41,278 nt of DNA from Halorubrum vacuolatum (GCF_900188065.1 NZ_FZNQ01000021.1:1-41278); one strand, 5' to 3'. Shown: positions 8,420 through 17,705, counted from the stretch's first letter. Notes: a model not told the origin generated them from the sequence alone. Translations and numbers: made by a program.

Positions 8420-9359
8420 GGCTGTGTTGAATCGGCATAAGGCGTAGAGATTCACTGTTTGACGAAGCGTTTGATGTTGTAGACGACACACATCAAGGCG
8501 ATTTCGCGGAACTCACGGAACCAAGAACGAGCTCGCACGGCGAAGCCGAGCGAGCGCTTCACAGCCGAGTTCACGGTCTCGGTCATCGAGCGTTGATTGT
8601 AGCGCTGTGTGTCGATTCTAGCATTGTGCGCATGGTCATATGGAGCGAAGATGCGATGTTTGATCAGCGGGCGAATCCCGAGGTTACGAAGGGATTCGCG
8701 GAGTGCTTGTTTGTCGTAGCCTTTGTCCGCAGCGAGAGACCGCAGATCGCCCGCATTTCGGCGGGCGATCTGCTCAGCGAGATCTGCGTCGCTTACTTCT
8801 CGGGTGGTTGAGCAGTGCACGTCAAGGACAGCTTGGGACGCTGTATCGACTAATTTCGTCACTTTGAGCTTTTGAACACGGTAGCTGATCCGCTGGCAGT
8901 AGTGGCGGCTGGCTGGTGAGCGGTCGTAGAACGTAGCGTCGATGGCAGCATGTTCGGAGAGTTCGTGCAGCTGCGCCGACTGGCGCAGCAGCACTCGACA
9001 GACACTCATGCTGATCCGGTCGAATGCCTTACACAACGTGGATGGTGCGGGGAGATCGGCCGCTTTGAGGCCGATCTCTCCAGTTATTTGTGGCATCTCT
9101 TTGAGCAGGTCGATAGTCATGCGATAGGATGTATCGAGGTAAATTCGCAGACAATGAAGGGAAACGAGGGCATAGTCGGCGAATCCGCCGCCACCTTCCG
9201 GGGCGGCGGATTCGTCTCCATCACCAGTGACTCTTTGAGCAACCGGCACAACTTCCCCAATGAAGCGGGAGATTTGGGTCATGAACAACTGAAGTCTCCC
9301 GCTTCAATACCTTTGATTTAGCGACCTGTTCTGCTGCCGTCTAGCGATTCAACGCAGCC
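8420..9359 (-). mobile_element. Complete IS5-family insertion sequence (940 bp)
   Basis: The 15-bp terminal inverted repeats GGCTGTGTTGAATCG (8420-8434) and GGCTGCGTTGAATCG (complement of 9345-9359) match at 14 positions, and a perfect 8-bp target duplication surrounds the unit. One intact transposase gene lies inside on the minus strand. Similar ends (GCTGTGTTGAAT) occur at 35399 and, more distantly, in the element at 36003-37153. Confidence 0.92.
8452..9288 (-). CDS. IS5-family transposase
   Basis: 278 residues, apparently intact. The catalytic residues fit the IS5 DDE pattern: Asp in AIDATFYDRS (about 118), Asp in LAADKGYDKQ (about 188) and Glu in MTETVNSAVKRSLG (about 242), with R and K at the usual Y2/K1 positions. 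The protein would act in cis or trans on the flanking 15-bp ends. The coding sequence holds several perfect hairpins: 8742-8754 with 8761-8773 (13 bp), 9180-9192 with 9202-9214 (13 bp), 9052-9061 with 9069-9078 (10 bp) and 8970-8977 with 8982-8989 (8 bp). Three of these are matched in position by hairpins in the truncated homologue at 35473. Confidence 0.9.
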   Translation of the reverse strand: MFMTQISRFIGEVVPVAQRVTGDGDESAAPEGGGGFADYALVSLHCLRIYLDTSYRMTIDLLKEMPQITGEIGLKAADLPAPSTLCKAFDRISMSVCRVLLRQSAQLHELSEHAAIDATFYDRSPASRHYCQRISYRVQKLKVTKLVDTASQAVLDVHCSTTREVSDADLAEQIARRNAGDLRSLAADKGYDKQALRESLRNLGIRPLIKHRIFAPYDHAHNARIDTQRYNQRSMTETVNSAVKRSLGFAVRARSWFREFREIALMCVVYNIKRFVKQ

Positions 9360-9367
9360 TTTTTAAC
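9360..9367 (+). promoter_or_regulatory. TATA-like box of the 9390 SDR, recreated by the IS5 target duplication
   Basis: TTTTTAAC centred about 26 nt before GTG 9390, suiting a leaderless transcript. It is the right copy of the target duplication of the IS5 element. Confidence 0.6.
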
Positions 9368-9389
9368 CCATGGAATTCAGTGTGGTGTC

Positions 9390-10151
9390 GTGAAAGTAGA
9401 TATAGAAGACCGAGTGGCCCTGGTCACAGGTGCAGGTCGCGGGAACGGACGAGCAATTGCTCGTTCTCTCGCGAGAAACGGTGCCAAGGTCGTAGTCAAC
9501 GACCTGGATGAAGAGCCCGCCGAGGAGACAGTCGATACAATACGGAACGAAGGGGGAACAGCAGTAGCGGCACCGGCGGACATCTCCGACGAAAACGCCG
9601 TCAAAGCCATCGTCGAAGAGGCCGAGAACAAGTTCGGCACAATTGACATATTAGTGAACAATGCAGGCGCCGGTGCTGCACAACCATTTATTGACGAACG
9701 GGAGAACGCCCTCTGGCGATTCAATATCGAAACAGATCTCTGGGGATCTATCTACTGCATCAAACACGTGATGGACGGGATGATAGAGCAGAACTACGGA
9801 AAGATAATAAATACTACATCTATTCATACGAAGAACGGTGTCGCCGGCACCCCCCAATACGACGTTGGCAAGTTCAGCGTGCTTGGCCTGACGAAAAGCC
9901 TCGCACTGGAACTCGGTCGTGCTGGAATTCGAGTCAACGCAGTAGCACCCGGCCACACGAAAACTCGGATGACCGAGGATTTTCCACCGGACCTCGAGGA
10001 GGAAGTTACCGGGAGGAATCCGCTGGGTCGATTCGGAGAATCAGAAGAGATCGCCGATGCAGTCACGTTCCTCGCTTCACCCGCAAGCGATTACGTCAAC
10101 GGTCACGAACTCCGAGTCGATGGAGGACAACAACCCGTCGATATGCTGTAG
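9390..10151 (+). CDS. Short-chain dehydrogenase/reductase (SDR)
   Basis: 253 residues starting at GTG 9390. It has the Rossmann motif TGAGRGNG (residues 12-19), Asp-rich strand 2 end (VVNDLDEE), NNAGAG (about 89), catalytic Ser in NTTSIH (about 141), the YDVGK Tyr-Lys pair (about 153) and the C-terminal NGHELRVDGG. It is a soluble NAD(P)-dependent oxidoreductase of unknown substrate, most like 3-oxoacyl reductase/glucose dehydrogenase-type SDRs. Its promoter abuts the IS5 element. It may act with the other SDR and the VOC protein before the insertion sequences arrived between them. Confidence 0.85.
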   Translation: MKVDIEDRVALVTGAGRGNGRAIARSLARNGAKVVVNDLDEEPAEETVDTIRNEGGTAVAAPADISDENAVKAIVEEAENKFGTIDILVNNAGAGAAQPFIDERENALWRFNIETDLWGSIYCIKHVMDGMIEQNYGKIINTTSIHTKNGVAGTPQYDVGKFSVLGLTKSLALELGRAGIRVNAVAPGHTKTRMTEDFPPDLEEEVTGRNPLGRFGESEEIADAVTFLASPASDYVNGHELRVDGGQQPVDML

Positions 10152-10311
10152 GAGATCGATATCGTCGTTCGACATCTCTGACGGATCGAAATCAATTTGC
10201 AACTCCTGAAGGGGATTACGGCACGAGGTCGTTTTAACTCGCTCCGGTGAACTGGACCCAGCACCTGGAACGGCATTCTCGGTATGCGCAGAACCCTCGC
10301 TGCGGGAGCAC

Positions 10312-11589
10312 CTAGCTACCGCCAGTGAGATAGTTCACGATACACTCATGCTGGGGCCCAATGGTCTCGACGAGATGATTCTCGTCCACCGGACCAAAGG
10401 TCCTGTTCGATTCGATAACGAACGCGAGTGTTGCAATCGTATACGTCCCGTCCTCCTCGACGGGGTCATCGTCGATGTGAACAGTAGACCCCTCGCTGGT
10501 CTCATCGATCGTCAGACCGGAATAGGCGATGTTCTCGCTCTCGTCTCCGGAGGACATCGAGTTATCCACTACCTCGAGGAGTTCTCTACCGGACACCTCT
10601 ACCACGACGGCAGGTTGGGGGAACGGAATTGCTCTCAAGATCTCCCCACTGGTCATACGACTGTGTAACTGGGGTTCGTCGCGCACGGCATCCCTGTTAA
10701 TCAGTCCGATATCTGCTCCAGATTCGTGGCGGAGTGCCTCCGCAACGACGGAGTCGAACATCCGATTTTCGATATCGATAGGTGCATCTGTGCAGTCGAT
10801 AGACGCGTCCATCTTCCGCTCGTCCTCGTATGAACGGAGTGACGCGACGGCTTGCTCGTCGACAGGAGCGGCCTGGACTGGATGGTGGGTGACAGAAAAA
10901 CGGGACCCATCTATCGAAATTTCGACAATCTCTTTCGCTGACCCAATGGTTCGTACAATGAGTGTGCCGTCGACGCGGCGTTCGAGCCGTTCGTTGACGT
11001 GACCGGCCAACAGAACGTCGATGTCCGCCTCGGAAACGATTTCGTCTGTTCGGTCGGTGTGAGCAACACCGACGACCACGTCGACGCCATCATTGCGGAG
11101 TTGTTTGCTGATACGGCAGGCGGTCGCAACGGGACCGGAAGTGGTGAGACCGTCTGCATTTGGCGCAATGTCCCCTATCGAGCCGTGAGTAACACCGAAG
11201 ATACCGATTTTGGTGTCCCCGACATGATAGGTGACAGATGATTCGACACCGATGTCTGCCGCAAAACGATGTTCCGTCCCTGCCTCGTGAAGGTTGGCCG
11301 TGACCCACGTTTGCGGTGAGGCCCGGATCACCTCTTTCAACGGTTCGAGACCAAAGTCGAACTCGTGGTTGCCAAATACTTCGATATCGGTTCCCACTCT
11401 CTCGTAGAAGTCTACGGCATGTCTCCCCGCTGTCTGTGTAGAGAGCAGACTGGGTCCGATCGAGTCACCCCCACCGATTACAAGAGTTTCCTCATCGGAG
11501 AGTACCTGCGCGAGACCACAGAACCGACCGATCCGATCCGGATCGTCGTACCCATCTTCGATATCCGAGTAGAACAACAGAGAGACCAC
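10312..11589 (-). CDS. Bifunctional metallophosphatase/5'-nucleotidase family protein
   Basis: 425 residues. The N-terminal calcineurin-like domain shows GGGDSIG (about 39), GNHEFDFG (about 72), GVAHTDRT (about 178) and LLAGHVNE (about 197), the metal-binding series of the 5'-nucleotidase/UshA family. The first motif is SDIEDGYDD rather than the usual D-x-H, a form I associate with haloarchaeal members. The C-terminal domain contains GLINRDAVRDE and IPFPQPAVVVEVSG, the nucleotide-specificity domain. There is no signal peptide, so it should act in the cytoplasm on nucleoside phosphates or related phosphoesters. It starts at GTG 11589. It runs in the same direction as the oxidoreductase and nucleoside phosphorylase genes beyond it. 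Confidence 0.82.
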   Translation of the reverse strand: MVSLLFYSDIEDGYDDPDRIGRFCGLAQVLSDEETLVIGGGDSIGPSLLSTQTAGRHAVDFYERVGTDIEVFGNHEFDFGLEPLKEVIRASPQTWVTANLHEAGTEHRFAADIGVESSVTYHVGDTKIGIFGVTHGSIGDIAPNADGLTTSGPVATACRISKQLRNDGVDVVVGVAHTDRTDEIVSEADIDVLLAGHVNERLERRVDGTLIVRTIGSAKEIVEISIDGSRFSVTHHPVQAAPVDEQAVASLRSYEDERKMDASIDCTDAPIDIENRMFDSVVAEALRHESGADIGLINRDAVRDEPQLHSRMTSGEILRAIPFPQPAVVVEVSGRELLEVVDNSMSSGDESENIAYSGLTIDETSEGSTVHIDDDPVEEDGTYTIATLAFVIESNRTFGPVDENHLVETIGPQHECIVNYLTGGS

Positions 11590-11839
11590 GGATGTTCGCA
11601 GTTGTGGCTCCGCTAGGTCGTTAATCTCACGGTTGAGATAATTGACGCCAGGCCGAAAGAAATGCTGATCTCATCTTGTAGAGCGACGGAAGCACCTCGA
11701 GGGGGCAACGTTCCGTAGACGGGCATACAGCAGTAGAGACACCACTTCTTTGATATTTGGGAAGAGCGCTCGACTATGACGCCTACGTCGTTACGGAGTT
11801 TTGGCGTCGTTCCTCGAACGCGACTGCTGCTGGGACGGC

Positions 11840-12907
11840 CTAGATTTCGACCCTCCGACCCTGCTCGATCGAATCGTAGATAGCTTCGAGGGTGTACATG
11901 TCGACCAGCCCATGCCTTCCGTCGGGGCCGATACTCCGACCTGAAAGTACGTGGTCAGCAAAATACTCGAACTCCTCGACCATCTCGTTGATCCATTCGA
12001 AGCTCGTCGACGTTTCTGTACCACCTCGCTGTATCGTCAGTTCAGTCTCCAGATGGAAGGCTGGGGACAGTTCGACCGTTCCTTTGGTACCGACGACCGT
12101 CAAATGGCTCTCCGAATAGGCGTTCTGGCTAGAAGTAAACGCCGACTGGATACCGTCCTCGAATTCGACCAAAAAAGAACAGCGTTCGTCGGGTACATCC
12201 TGAAACACGTCCGTAGGCGAAACTGCGGAGGCCTGCACGAACCGGGGGTCCCGTTCCAGTAAAAATCGAGTCGTATTCACCGGATAAATACCGATGTCAG
12301 AGACCGAGACTCCATACCCTACCAGGTCCGGGTTCAACCGCCACTGATCAGCATCCGGAAAGTCCTCGAGCAATTGAACTGAGTTGTTCCCGTAAACGTG
12401 AACCGGATCACCGATCAGCCCATCCCGAATGAGTTCCCGAGCTCGACGTACCGCCGGATCAACCTGCATCCGATAGGCGACCATCAGAGGAACGTCATGG
12501 CGGTCACAGACGCCAACAAGTTCCTCGGCCCGGGATGTCGTCGCTTCCAGAGGTTTTTCACAGAGTACGGCTTTCTGATTCCGGGCTGCTGTCTGTACAT
12601 ATTCGAGATGGGTTCCATTTGGTGTTACGACATATACAGAATCGTATACGCTGTTCGCAACGCCGTCCGAATACTCCTCGTAGTTCAGGACGTGATCGAT
12701 TCCATATTCCCTAGCGACCTCCTGGCCCGCGTGCTCGTTGCTCGTGACGACTGTAGTGAGTTCACAGTGGGCCGCTTCGGAGATGGCTGGAAGCGCATGA
12801 TTTAGGGCCCAGTTTCCCAATCCAACCACTGCTACGTCCAATGTACCTTCCGGATCCGATTGCCAGTCGCGTTTCGTAAAGTCCTCAAAATAGGCAGCGA
12901 TTTCCAT
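11840..12907 (-). CDS. Gfo/Idh/MocA-family oxidoreductase, similar to haloarchaeal D-xylose dehydrogenase XacA
   Basis: About 355 residues. The N-terminal Rossmann domain has VAVVGLGNWA (about 27-36); the family signature CEKPLEA follows at about 117, with VAYRMQVDPAVRRAREL and VSDIGIYPVNTTRFLLERDP in the substrate domain. The overall pattern, including DWQSDPEG near the start and GLVDMYTLEAIYDS at the end, resembles XacA, which oxidises D-xylose with NADP. Family membership is clear; substrate identity is inference, and another pentose or nucleotide sugar is possible. ATG 12907 is preferred over 12916 because the TATA-like box is centred 26 nt upstream of it. Confidence 0.82.
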   Translation of the reverse strand: MEIAAYFEDFTKRDWQSDPEGTLDVAVVGLGNWALNHALPAISEAAHCELTTVVTSNEHAGQEVAREYGIDHVLNYEEYSDGVANSVYDSVYVVTPNGTHLEYVQTAARNQKAVLCEKPLEATTSRAEELVGVCDRHDVPLMVAYRMQVDPAVRRARELIRDGLIGDPVHVYGNNSVQLLEDFPDADQWRLNPDLVGYGVSVSDIGIYPVNTTRFLLERDPRFVQASAVSPTDVFQDVPDERCSFLVEFEDGIQSAFTSSQNAYSESHLTVVGTKGTVELSPAFHLETELTIQRGGTETSTSFEWINEMVEEFEYFADHVLSGRSIGPDGRHGLVDMYTLEAIYDSIEQGRRVEI

Positions 12908-12929
12908 ACACGGCATGAGTGTCTAGGCG

Positions 12930-12936
12930 TAAAAAA
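12930..12936 (-). promoter_or_regulatory. TATA-like box of the XacA-like gene
   Basis: TTTTTTA on the minus strand, centred 26 nt before ATG 12907. Confidence 0.5.
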
Positions 12937-13009
12937 TTCTTGCACCCCCGACGTTGCTCTGGAACTTACTGATCTCGGCCGGCCCGTCGTCTTCGCGAGT
13001 CCCGACCGG

Positions 13010-13876
13010 TCACAGGTTCCTGTATTCCCACTCCTCGTGTTCATCGCTTTTAGCTATCTCTGCATGTCCACGACAATTTGAACAGCGACTCGTCGACATC
13101 GCTTCGATGGTGTCGATGATGATTTGTGTACAGTCCCTGGCTCGTTCATCTAGTGTCTTATCGACTGCCGTAACACTCGTCGTCGGTCTATCGTATTTGG
13201 TTTGATCTTCCCGTGGATCCGTGATTAGAGCGAAGTTGGCGTAACACATCTCCAGTTCTCGTGCCAGCGTAACTTCCGGATATGTCGACATCCCCATGAT
13301 ATCTCCACCGTGCGCTGCGAACATCTCCGCTTCAGCGACCGTTGCGAACCTGGGCCCCTCTACTATCACGAGAACGACATCATCGTGGCACTCGAAACCG
13401 TTTTTCTCCGCCCGTTCAGTTAACGTGTTTGATATGTCTGGGCAGAAGGGGACGTGAGAACTAAAATGCCGAGACGGGGCCTCGTCAAAGAAGGTGTCAT
13501 TTCGGTTGGTCGTATCGTCGATGTAGTCCGCTGGGACTGCTATGTCACCGAACGAGAGCGACTCGTTGATTGCTCCGTTTGCGGTGGCACTGATTATTCG
13601 ATTCACCCCCAGTCGGTGGAACGCAAACAGGTTCGCTCGATAATTAATCGAATGTGCAGGTATGTACCGCCCCTCCCCATGTCGTGATATAAATGCAACA
13701 TTTTTGGACCCCAGTTCTCCCACAACGACGGGATGAGAGGGTTCGCCGTAGGGTGTTTCGACCACAATCTGTTCCTCTATATCGATACTTCTACTGATGC
13801 CGTAGCCACCCGTTATCCCGATCTCGATCTCGGCATCCGGAGACTCGCTCATCGGTAGCTGACGTGTCTCTGTCAT
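13010..13876 (-). CDS. MTA/purine nucleoside phosphorylase family protein
   Basis: About 288 residues. The phosphate-binding Gly-rich start GITGGYGIS (about 15), FISRHGEGRYIPAHSINYRANLFA (phosphate and base side), NGAINESLSFGDIAVPADYIDDTTNR and the signature VEGPRFATVAEAEMF with GMSTYPEVTLARELEM define the MTAP/PNP group. It would split a nucleoside with phosphate into a base and a pentose-1-phosphate. The C-terminus has an extra Cys/His-containing tail (SRCSNCRGHAE) not typical of the family. ATG 13876 is chosen because a TATA box lies 28 nt upstream. With the adjacent 5'-nucleotidase-type enzyme this could release pentose phosphate from nucleotides; that link is inference. Confidence 0.82.
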   Translation of the reverse strand: MTETRQLPMSESPDAEIEIGITGGYGISRSIDIEEQIVVETPYGEPSHPVVVGELGSKNVAFISRHGEGRYIPAHSINYRANLFAFHRLGVNRIISATANGAINESLSFGDIAVPADYIDDTTNRNDTFFDEAPSRHFSSHVPFCPDISNTLTERAEKNGFECHDDVVLVIVEGPRFATVAEAEMFAAHGGDIMGMSTYPEVTLARELEMCYANFALITDPREDQTKYDRPTTSVTAVDKTLDERARDCTQIIIDTIEAMSTSRCSNCRGHAEIAKSDEHEEWEYRNL

Positions 13877-13900
13877 TCCTTCCTGTTGTCGTATGCTGAG

Positions 13901-13908
13901 TATATAAA
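13901..13908 (-). promoter_or_regulatory. TATA box of the nucleoside phosphorylase gene
   Basis: TTTATATA on the minus strand, about 28 nt before ATG 13876. Confidence 0.6.
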
Positions 13909-14112
13909 TTCGGTGGCAACTCAACGGGTCGAGGTCAGGTAGCGGATACAGCGCTCACCGACCGAGTGTCAGTGCCCGAAATCGAGCGCCTCAGTGGCGG
14001 AACCCCTGAGAACGACCCAGCGGTGCAGGGCGCTTGCAGACGCCCTGCTGGGCGAGTTGGCAGCACAGCCGCGGTATGTCACTGAAATAATGTTGGAAAT
14101 TACATTTCATAT

Positions 14113-14946
14113 GGGGGTGGGATAGAATCAATCTCATAGTGCCAAGTTCGGACTGCTCGGATCACCTCCTCGTTCATAATTCGTAATCGCCACGACGAGT
14201 CGAAGGCACAGCGATAAAAACACGTGTGCCTTCGCCATCTCGCGGTCTCGGGCAGGAACGTGCCCGAGACCGCCCTCCATGCAGACGTTGATTGCGTTTT
14301 CTACTTGCGACCTCAGTGCATAGGTCTCGTCCAGTTGTGTCTGCCACACACCGATATTCTCGAAGTGTTCTTCGATTCGTGATTCGACCCTGTACTCGAT
14401 ATCGAGTGGATCGTTCGTGTTGCGTGGGTTGTATGGAGCCACCGGCACGACGTTCTGCGAGAGCAGAAGGTCGTGTCAGTTCAGGATATCGAACGCTGAA
14501 TCACCAATCATCCAGATCGGCTTCTTGACGGCGAGCGCGTCACGCGTGACGCGCATCGCCGTCTCTTCATCGACTTGCTTTTGGTCTGTGAACGCCGCTG
14601 CGACCGGGATGTTGTGAGCAGTTGTGACCAACGTACAGCCGTAGCCGAAGTACTTCTCGTCAGCTGTTGGATCGTGATTCCACGTCCCATCAGAGTCATC
14701 TCGAAAGGGCGTCCGTATATCGGTTGAATCGATCCGGAATGTTAGGGAGAGCAGGCCGCGCTATCGGGGGCGAAAACGTCGAACTCTTCGAAAAACGACG
14801 GATCAAGATACTCGGCCAATGCTGTGATCTCCGTCTCCAAGACATTGAAGACGTCCTCAACCGTATCTATCGATGACAGGGCTTGTGTGGACATGGCATC
14901 TCACTAGCCCTGTCGCTTATCCTGAGAAGCTTTCTATCCCACCCCC
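14113..14946 (-). mobile_element. Decayed insertion sequence with intact ends (834 bp)
   Basis: Perfect 15-bp inverted repeats, GGGGGTGGGATAGAA at 14113-14127 and its complement at 14932-14946, with a perfect 8-bp target duplication. The clean ends contrast with the ruined transposase gene inside, which suggests the element was mobilised in trans after or during decay. Confidence 0.88.
14134..14894 (-). pseudogene. DDE transposase of a haloarchaeal ISH element (IS4-like), internally deleted
   Basis: The start reads MSTQALSSIDTVEDVFNVLE and runs to FFEEFDVFAPDS. A deletion and frame change follow near 14765, then LTFRIDSTDIRTPFRDD (first catalytic Asp), YFGYGCTLVTTAHNIPVAAAF and WMIGDSAFDILN (second Asp). 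A TGA at 14476-14478 replaces what is probably Trp (ILN-W-HDLL). The rest continues to AITNYERGGDPSSPNLAL. Two hairpins are present in coding sequence: 14242-14254 with 14261-14273 (13 bp) and a perfect 20-nt palindrome at 14535-14554. Family assignment is tentative; non-function is clear. Confidence 0.75.
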
Positions 14947-14954
14947 TTTCATAT

Positions 14955-15337
14955 AGTTAACTGGCAGTGTCACGTCGCGGCCCCAATCTGGTAGACGCCC
15001 TCGAAGTCACGCCGACCGCGATGATGACAACGGTGCAAGTGGCCAGAGACCAGAACGCAGTTTACATCAACGGCCACGACTCCGTGTGGTACGGCGATTG
15101 TGACGCCACCACCAGTGAGAGGCGCTACCCCCTGCGCGTCCTAGTCACAGCGAAATGGGCAATCTTGACGGTCGTCTGGGGATACGACGCCAGACATCGT
15201 CGTTATCAAAACGTACCAACCATGCACATTCTATATTACCGAAACGTGTCTTGAACCAGTCGACGGCTACCACGATGCACACCAACCATATCGGTGCTGG
15301 GTCGCTTGGTAATGTTCGACAACCCACCCCTCGGAAC
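14955..15337. other. Intergenic region, no gene recognised
   Basis: About 380 bp between the decayed IS and the GT2 promoter. Open frames here have no recognisable domain and no plausible promoter. I see no RNA gene. Confidence 0.5.
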
Positions 15338-15345
15338 ATTTAAAA
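15338..15345 (+). promoter_or_regulatory. TATA box of the GT2 gene
   Basis: ATTTAAAA centred about 27 nt before ATG 15369; it supports that start over an upstream in-frame ATG at 15294. Confidence 0.6.
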
Positions 15346-15368
15346 GCTATACGTATAACAAATCGTCT

Positions 15369-16298
15369 ATGTCTCGTGCCTTCGATGGCAGATTTCCGCT
15401 CTCCGTGGTCATTGCGACGTACGAGAGACCAGCAATGACAGTTGATCTGATTCAATCAATACGAACGTCTGTCAGTAATTTTCGTACTCGGGACGGTGTT
15501 TCCCTCGAATTCGAGTGTCTAGTGTGCTGCAGCAAGAACGACGAGACGACGATCGAGACCCTGGAGACTGTAGACTGGCCGGAGCTGAAGGTCATCACAA
15601 CTGATAATCAAGCTGCAAGCCACAACCGCGACGTAGGATTCCGCCGTGCTTCTGGAGCCTATATCGCGGTAGTCGATTCCGACTGTATCGTCGCTGATGA
15701 CTGGATCGGTGCGATCTACGATGCACTCCGTACCAACAAGTATCCCGATGTCCTGCAAGGAGCGTACTTCTACGACTATCAAGAAGAGCGGAGCCGCTAC
15801 ACCGTCATCGAAGCCAACGAGGATTTCTCCCGGTTCAAGGACAGGCAGGCGGATAGCCGAAATCTCATATTCCACCGAGACGCCTATTCTGGAATCGGGG
15901 GGTACGACACCGACCATCTGTACGCAGATGCAGGAGAGGACCTGGTCCTGCGTAACCGTGTAGAAAATGCGGGATACAGATTCTGCTTCGCAGAACAGGT
16001 CAAAGTCTATCACCGGTACCCGACCGGTCTCGTCGGGAACCTCAAGAGATACAATCGATACGGCCGGGGAGCAGTCCACATAAAATGGTACTATCCAGAG
16101 ATGTACGGGAGGTATTCCCCCTGGTCTTTCACGTCTTCGACACTAAAGCAGATGCGGTCTTTCATCATAGACCAGACAGTCTCTACGCGCAAACTCCTGT
16201 TCCGAATCCTGAAAACCTGTTCCTTCCTGATCGGATTCCTCCAAGGGCTCGTAGTGTATAGATTGGAAGCGGCCCGAACTTCGAACGGGCTATCGTAA
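15369..16298 (+). CDS. GT2-family (GT-A fold) glycosyltransferase
   Basis: 309 residues. The GT-A core begins SVVIATYERPA (about 12), continues through ITTDNQAASHNRDVGFRRASG and has the DxD-type metal/nucleotide motif VVDSDCIVADDW (about 97). An acceptor-side motif DAGEDLVLRNRVENAG follows at about 180. A hydrophobic stretch near the C-terminus (ILKTCSFLIGFLQGLVVY) may contact the membrane. It would transfer a sugar from a nucleotide donor to a lipid-linked or polysaccharide acceptor on the cytoplasmic side. It stands alone between insertion sequences but fits the glycan genes at 19.4-25.4 kb and 3.9 kb. Confidence 0.85.
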   Translation: MSRAFDGRFPLSVVIATYERPAMTVDLIQSIRTSVSNFRTRDGVSLEFECLVCCSKNDETTIETLETVDWPELKVITTDNQAASHNRDVGFRRASGAYIAVVDSDCIVADDWIGAIYDALRTNKYPDVLQGAYFYDYQEERSRYTVIEANEDFSRFKDRQADSRNLIFHRDAYSGIGGYDTDHLYADAGEDLVLRNRVENAGYRFCFAEQVKVYHRYPTGLVGNLKRYNRYGRGAVHIKWYYPEMYGRYSPWSFTSSTLKQMRSFIIDQTVSTRKLLFRILKTCSFLIGFLQGLVVYRLEAARTSNGLS

Positions 16299-16692
16299 CG
16301 GCCGTGGTCGATCTACGACGTTCATCTGGTCCCCTGTACGAGTCAGGACGTCGAACCCCAGGGCGTTCAATCTGGCTTAGTACTCCCGCATCTCGAGAAC
16401 GGATAGTATCGACGACGCCCGCCGACCCGGACCATTATATTCGAATAATTATACGATAAAGTATACGCAATGATATATCCCCCGGCCCTTCCAACTCAAG
16501 TGTGATTTTGGGCGAGGCAGGGAGATCACTGTCACACTTTCGTAATGAAACTGGTCTTCAGCAGCTAACGTGTCTTCAACAATTCAAAAGCAATCTGGTT
16601 TGTCTTGTATTCCACTTCGACTGCATAGATATATTCTGCCACAGCCAGCGCTGCCGCTCCGCAGGAGCGGCCAGCGCGGCCTTTCTCTTCCC
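16299..16692. other. Intergenic region with AT-rich patch and a hairpin
   Basis: No gene recognised. 16435-16490 is AT-rich. A hairpin around 16648-16675 (GCCGCTCC / GGAGCGGC) follows the stop of the minus-strand transposase remnant and could be its terminator. Confidence 0.4.
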
Positions 16693-17184
16693 CTAACCAG
16701 CCTCCAGATCACGCCACCACAGGTACCGACGCTTCGGTTCCGTGAACAGCGATTTCATTTGCTCGCTCTCCAACTTCGGAAACAACTCACGACCCACCGA
16801 AAGCGACCAGTTCCGCGACACCAGCCCGTTCTTCAGCGTCCGAACGCGCATCTGCGTGTGCAGAAACGACCGCGCGCGCTCCTTTGATCGAAACCGACGC
16901 TCGATTTGCGTCGGTTTCGTGTGCCCGTAGTACCGCTCGAGGTTGTTCGTGGTACTCGGCACCCACTCGTCCCGGAGATGCAACGCGAACCGATCAAAGT
17001 TCTGCTGTACCTCCTCGACGTATCCACGCACCTCTGTCGGCAGCTGCTCGACCTTGTCGAGCACTGCCTCAAACCGCCGAACTGCTCCCTCATAGGACGG
17101 AGCCGCAAACACCTGCTTGAACTCACTCCAGACGAGCGCTCCCCGGAGCTTCTCCGAGTCAGAGTACCGAACGCTCCGGAACAC

Positions 17185-17705
17185 TAATGACCGAGAAAAC
17201 CTTTGTCGGTCATGCTCAACCACAACGTAATGAGTGGGGATCGTCGAAAAGAAGTCACGTATCATCTTCCAGAAGAGAGAATCGATGAACTCCTCCGCGA
17301 AGCTGAAGACGATCGCCGAAAAGAGCGGCTCAGCTTTCTGAAAAACCTTTACTACGGTGATACGATCGCAGAAGCTGCCGACCGTGAAGGCCGGTCGGCA
17401 GCGACCGGGAGACGCTGGGTAGAAGCCTGGAACGAGGGTGGACTTGAGGGATTAATGCCGAGTTTCGGGGGCGGCGGCCCCCGAAACTCGACGAAGACGA
17501 ACAACAAGAGCTGGTGGAGATGCTTCGGGACGGCCAACCGTGGAAATCACAGGAGATTCAGCATCTCCTCAAAGAGGAGTTCGATGTCGAATATCATCCG
17601 GACTATCTCGGGAAGTTCCTTCGTGAGTTGGGCTTGTCCTACGCAAAACCCCGTCCGAAGCGTCCACATCGACCGGAGAATCCAGAGGAAATTCTCGACG
17701 AGCGC
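17185..17705 (+). mobile_element. IS630-family element, copy 2 (3'-truncated)
   Basis: Nearly identical to copy 1 from the left end (TAATGACCGAGAAAACC at 17185) through codons LSYAKPRPKRPHRPENPEEILDE, where it stops abruptly at about 17705 and joins the host transposase remnant. The transposase start is ATG 17230. It has the same one-base difference in the GGGG hairpin (17459-17490) as copy 1. The DDE domain and right end are absent, so it is dead. Confidence 0.85.

Larger units (their letters stand above)
8412..9367. repeat. 8-bp target duplication TTTTTAAC flanking the IS5 element
   Basis: TTTTTAAC at 8412-8419 and again at 9360-9367, directly outside the IS5 terminal repeats. The right copy is also the TATA-like box of the SDR gene at 9390. 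Confidence 0.9.
14105..14954. repeat. 8-bp target duplication TTTCATAT of the decayed IS
   Basis: TTTCATAT occurs at 14105-14112 and 14947-14954, immediately outside the terminal inverted repeats. Confidence 0.88.
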
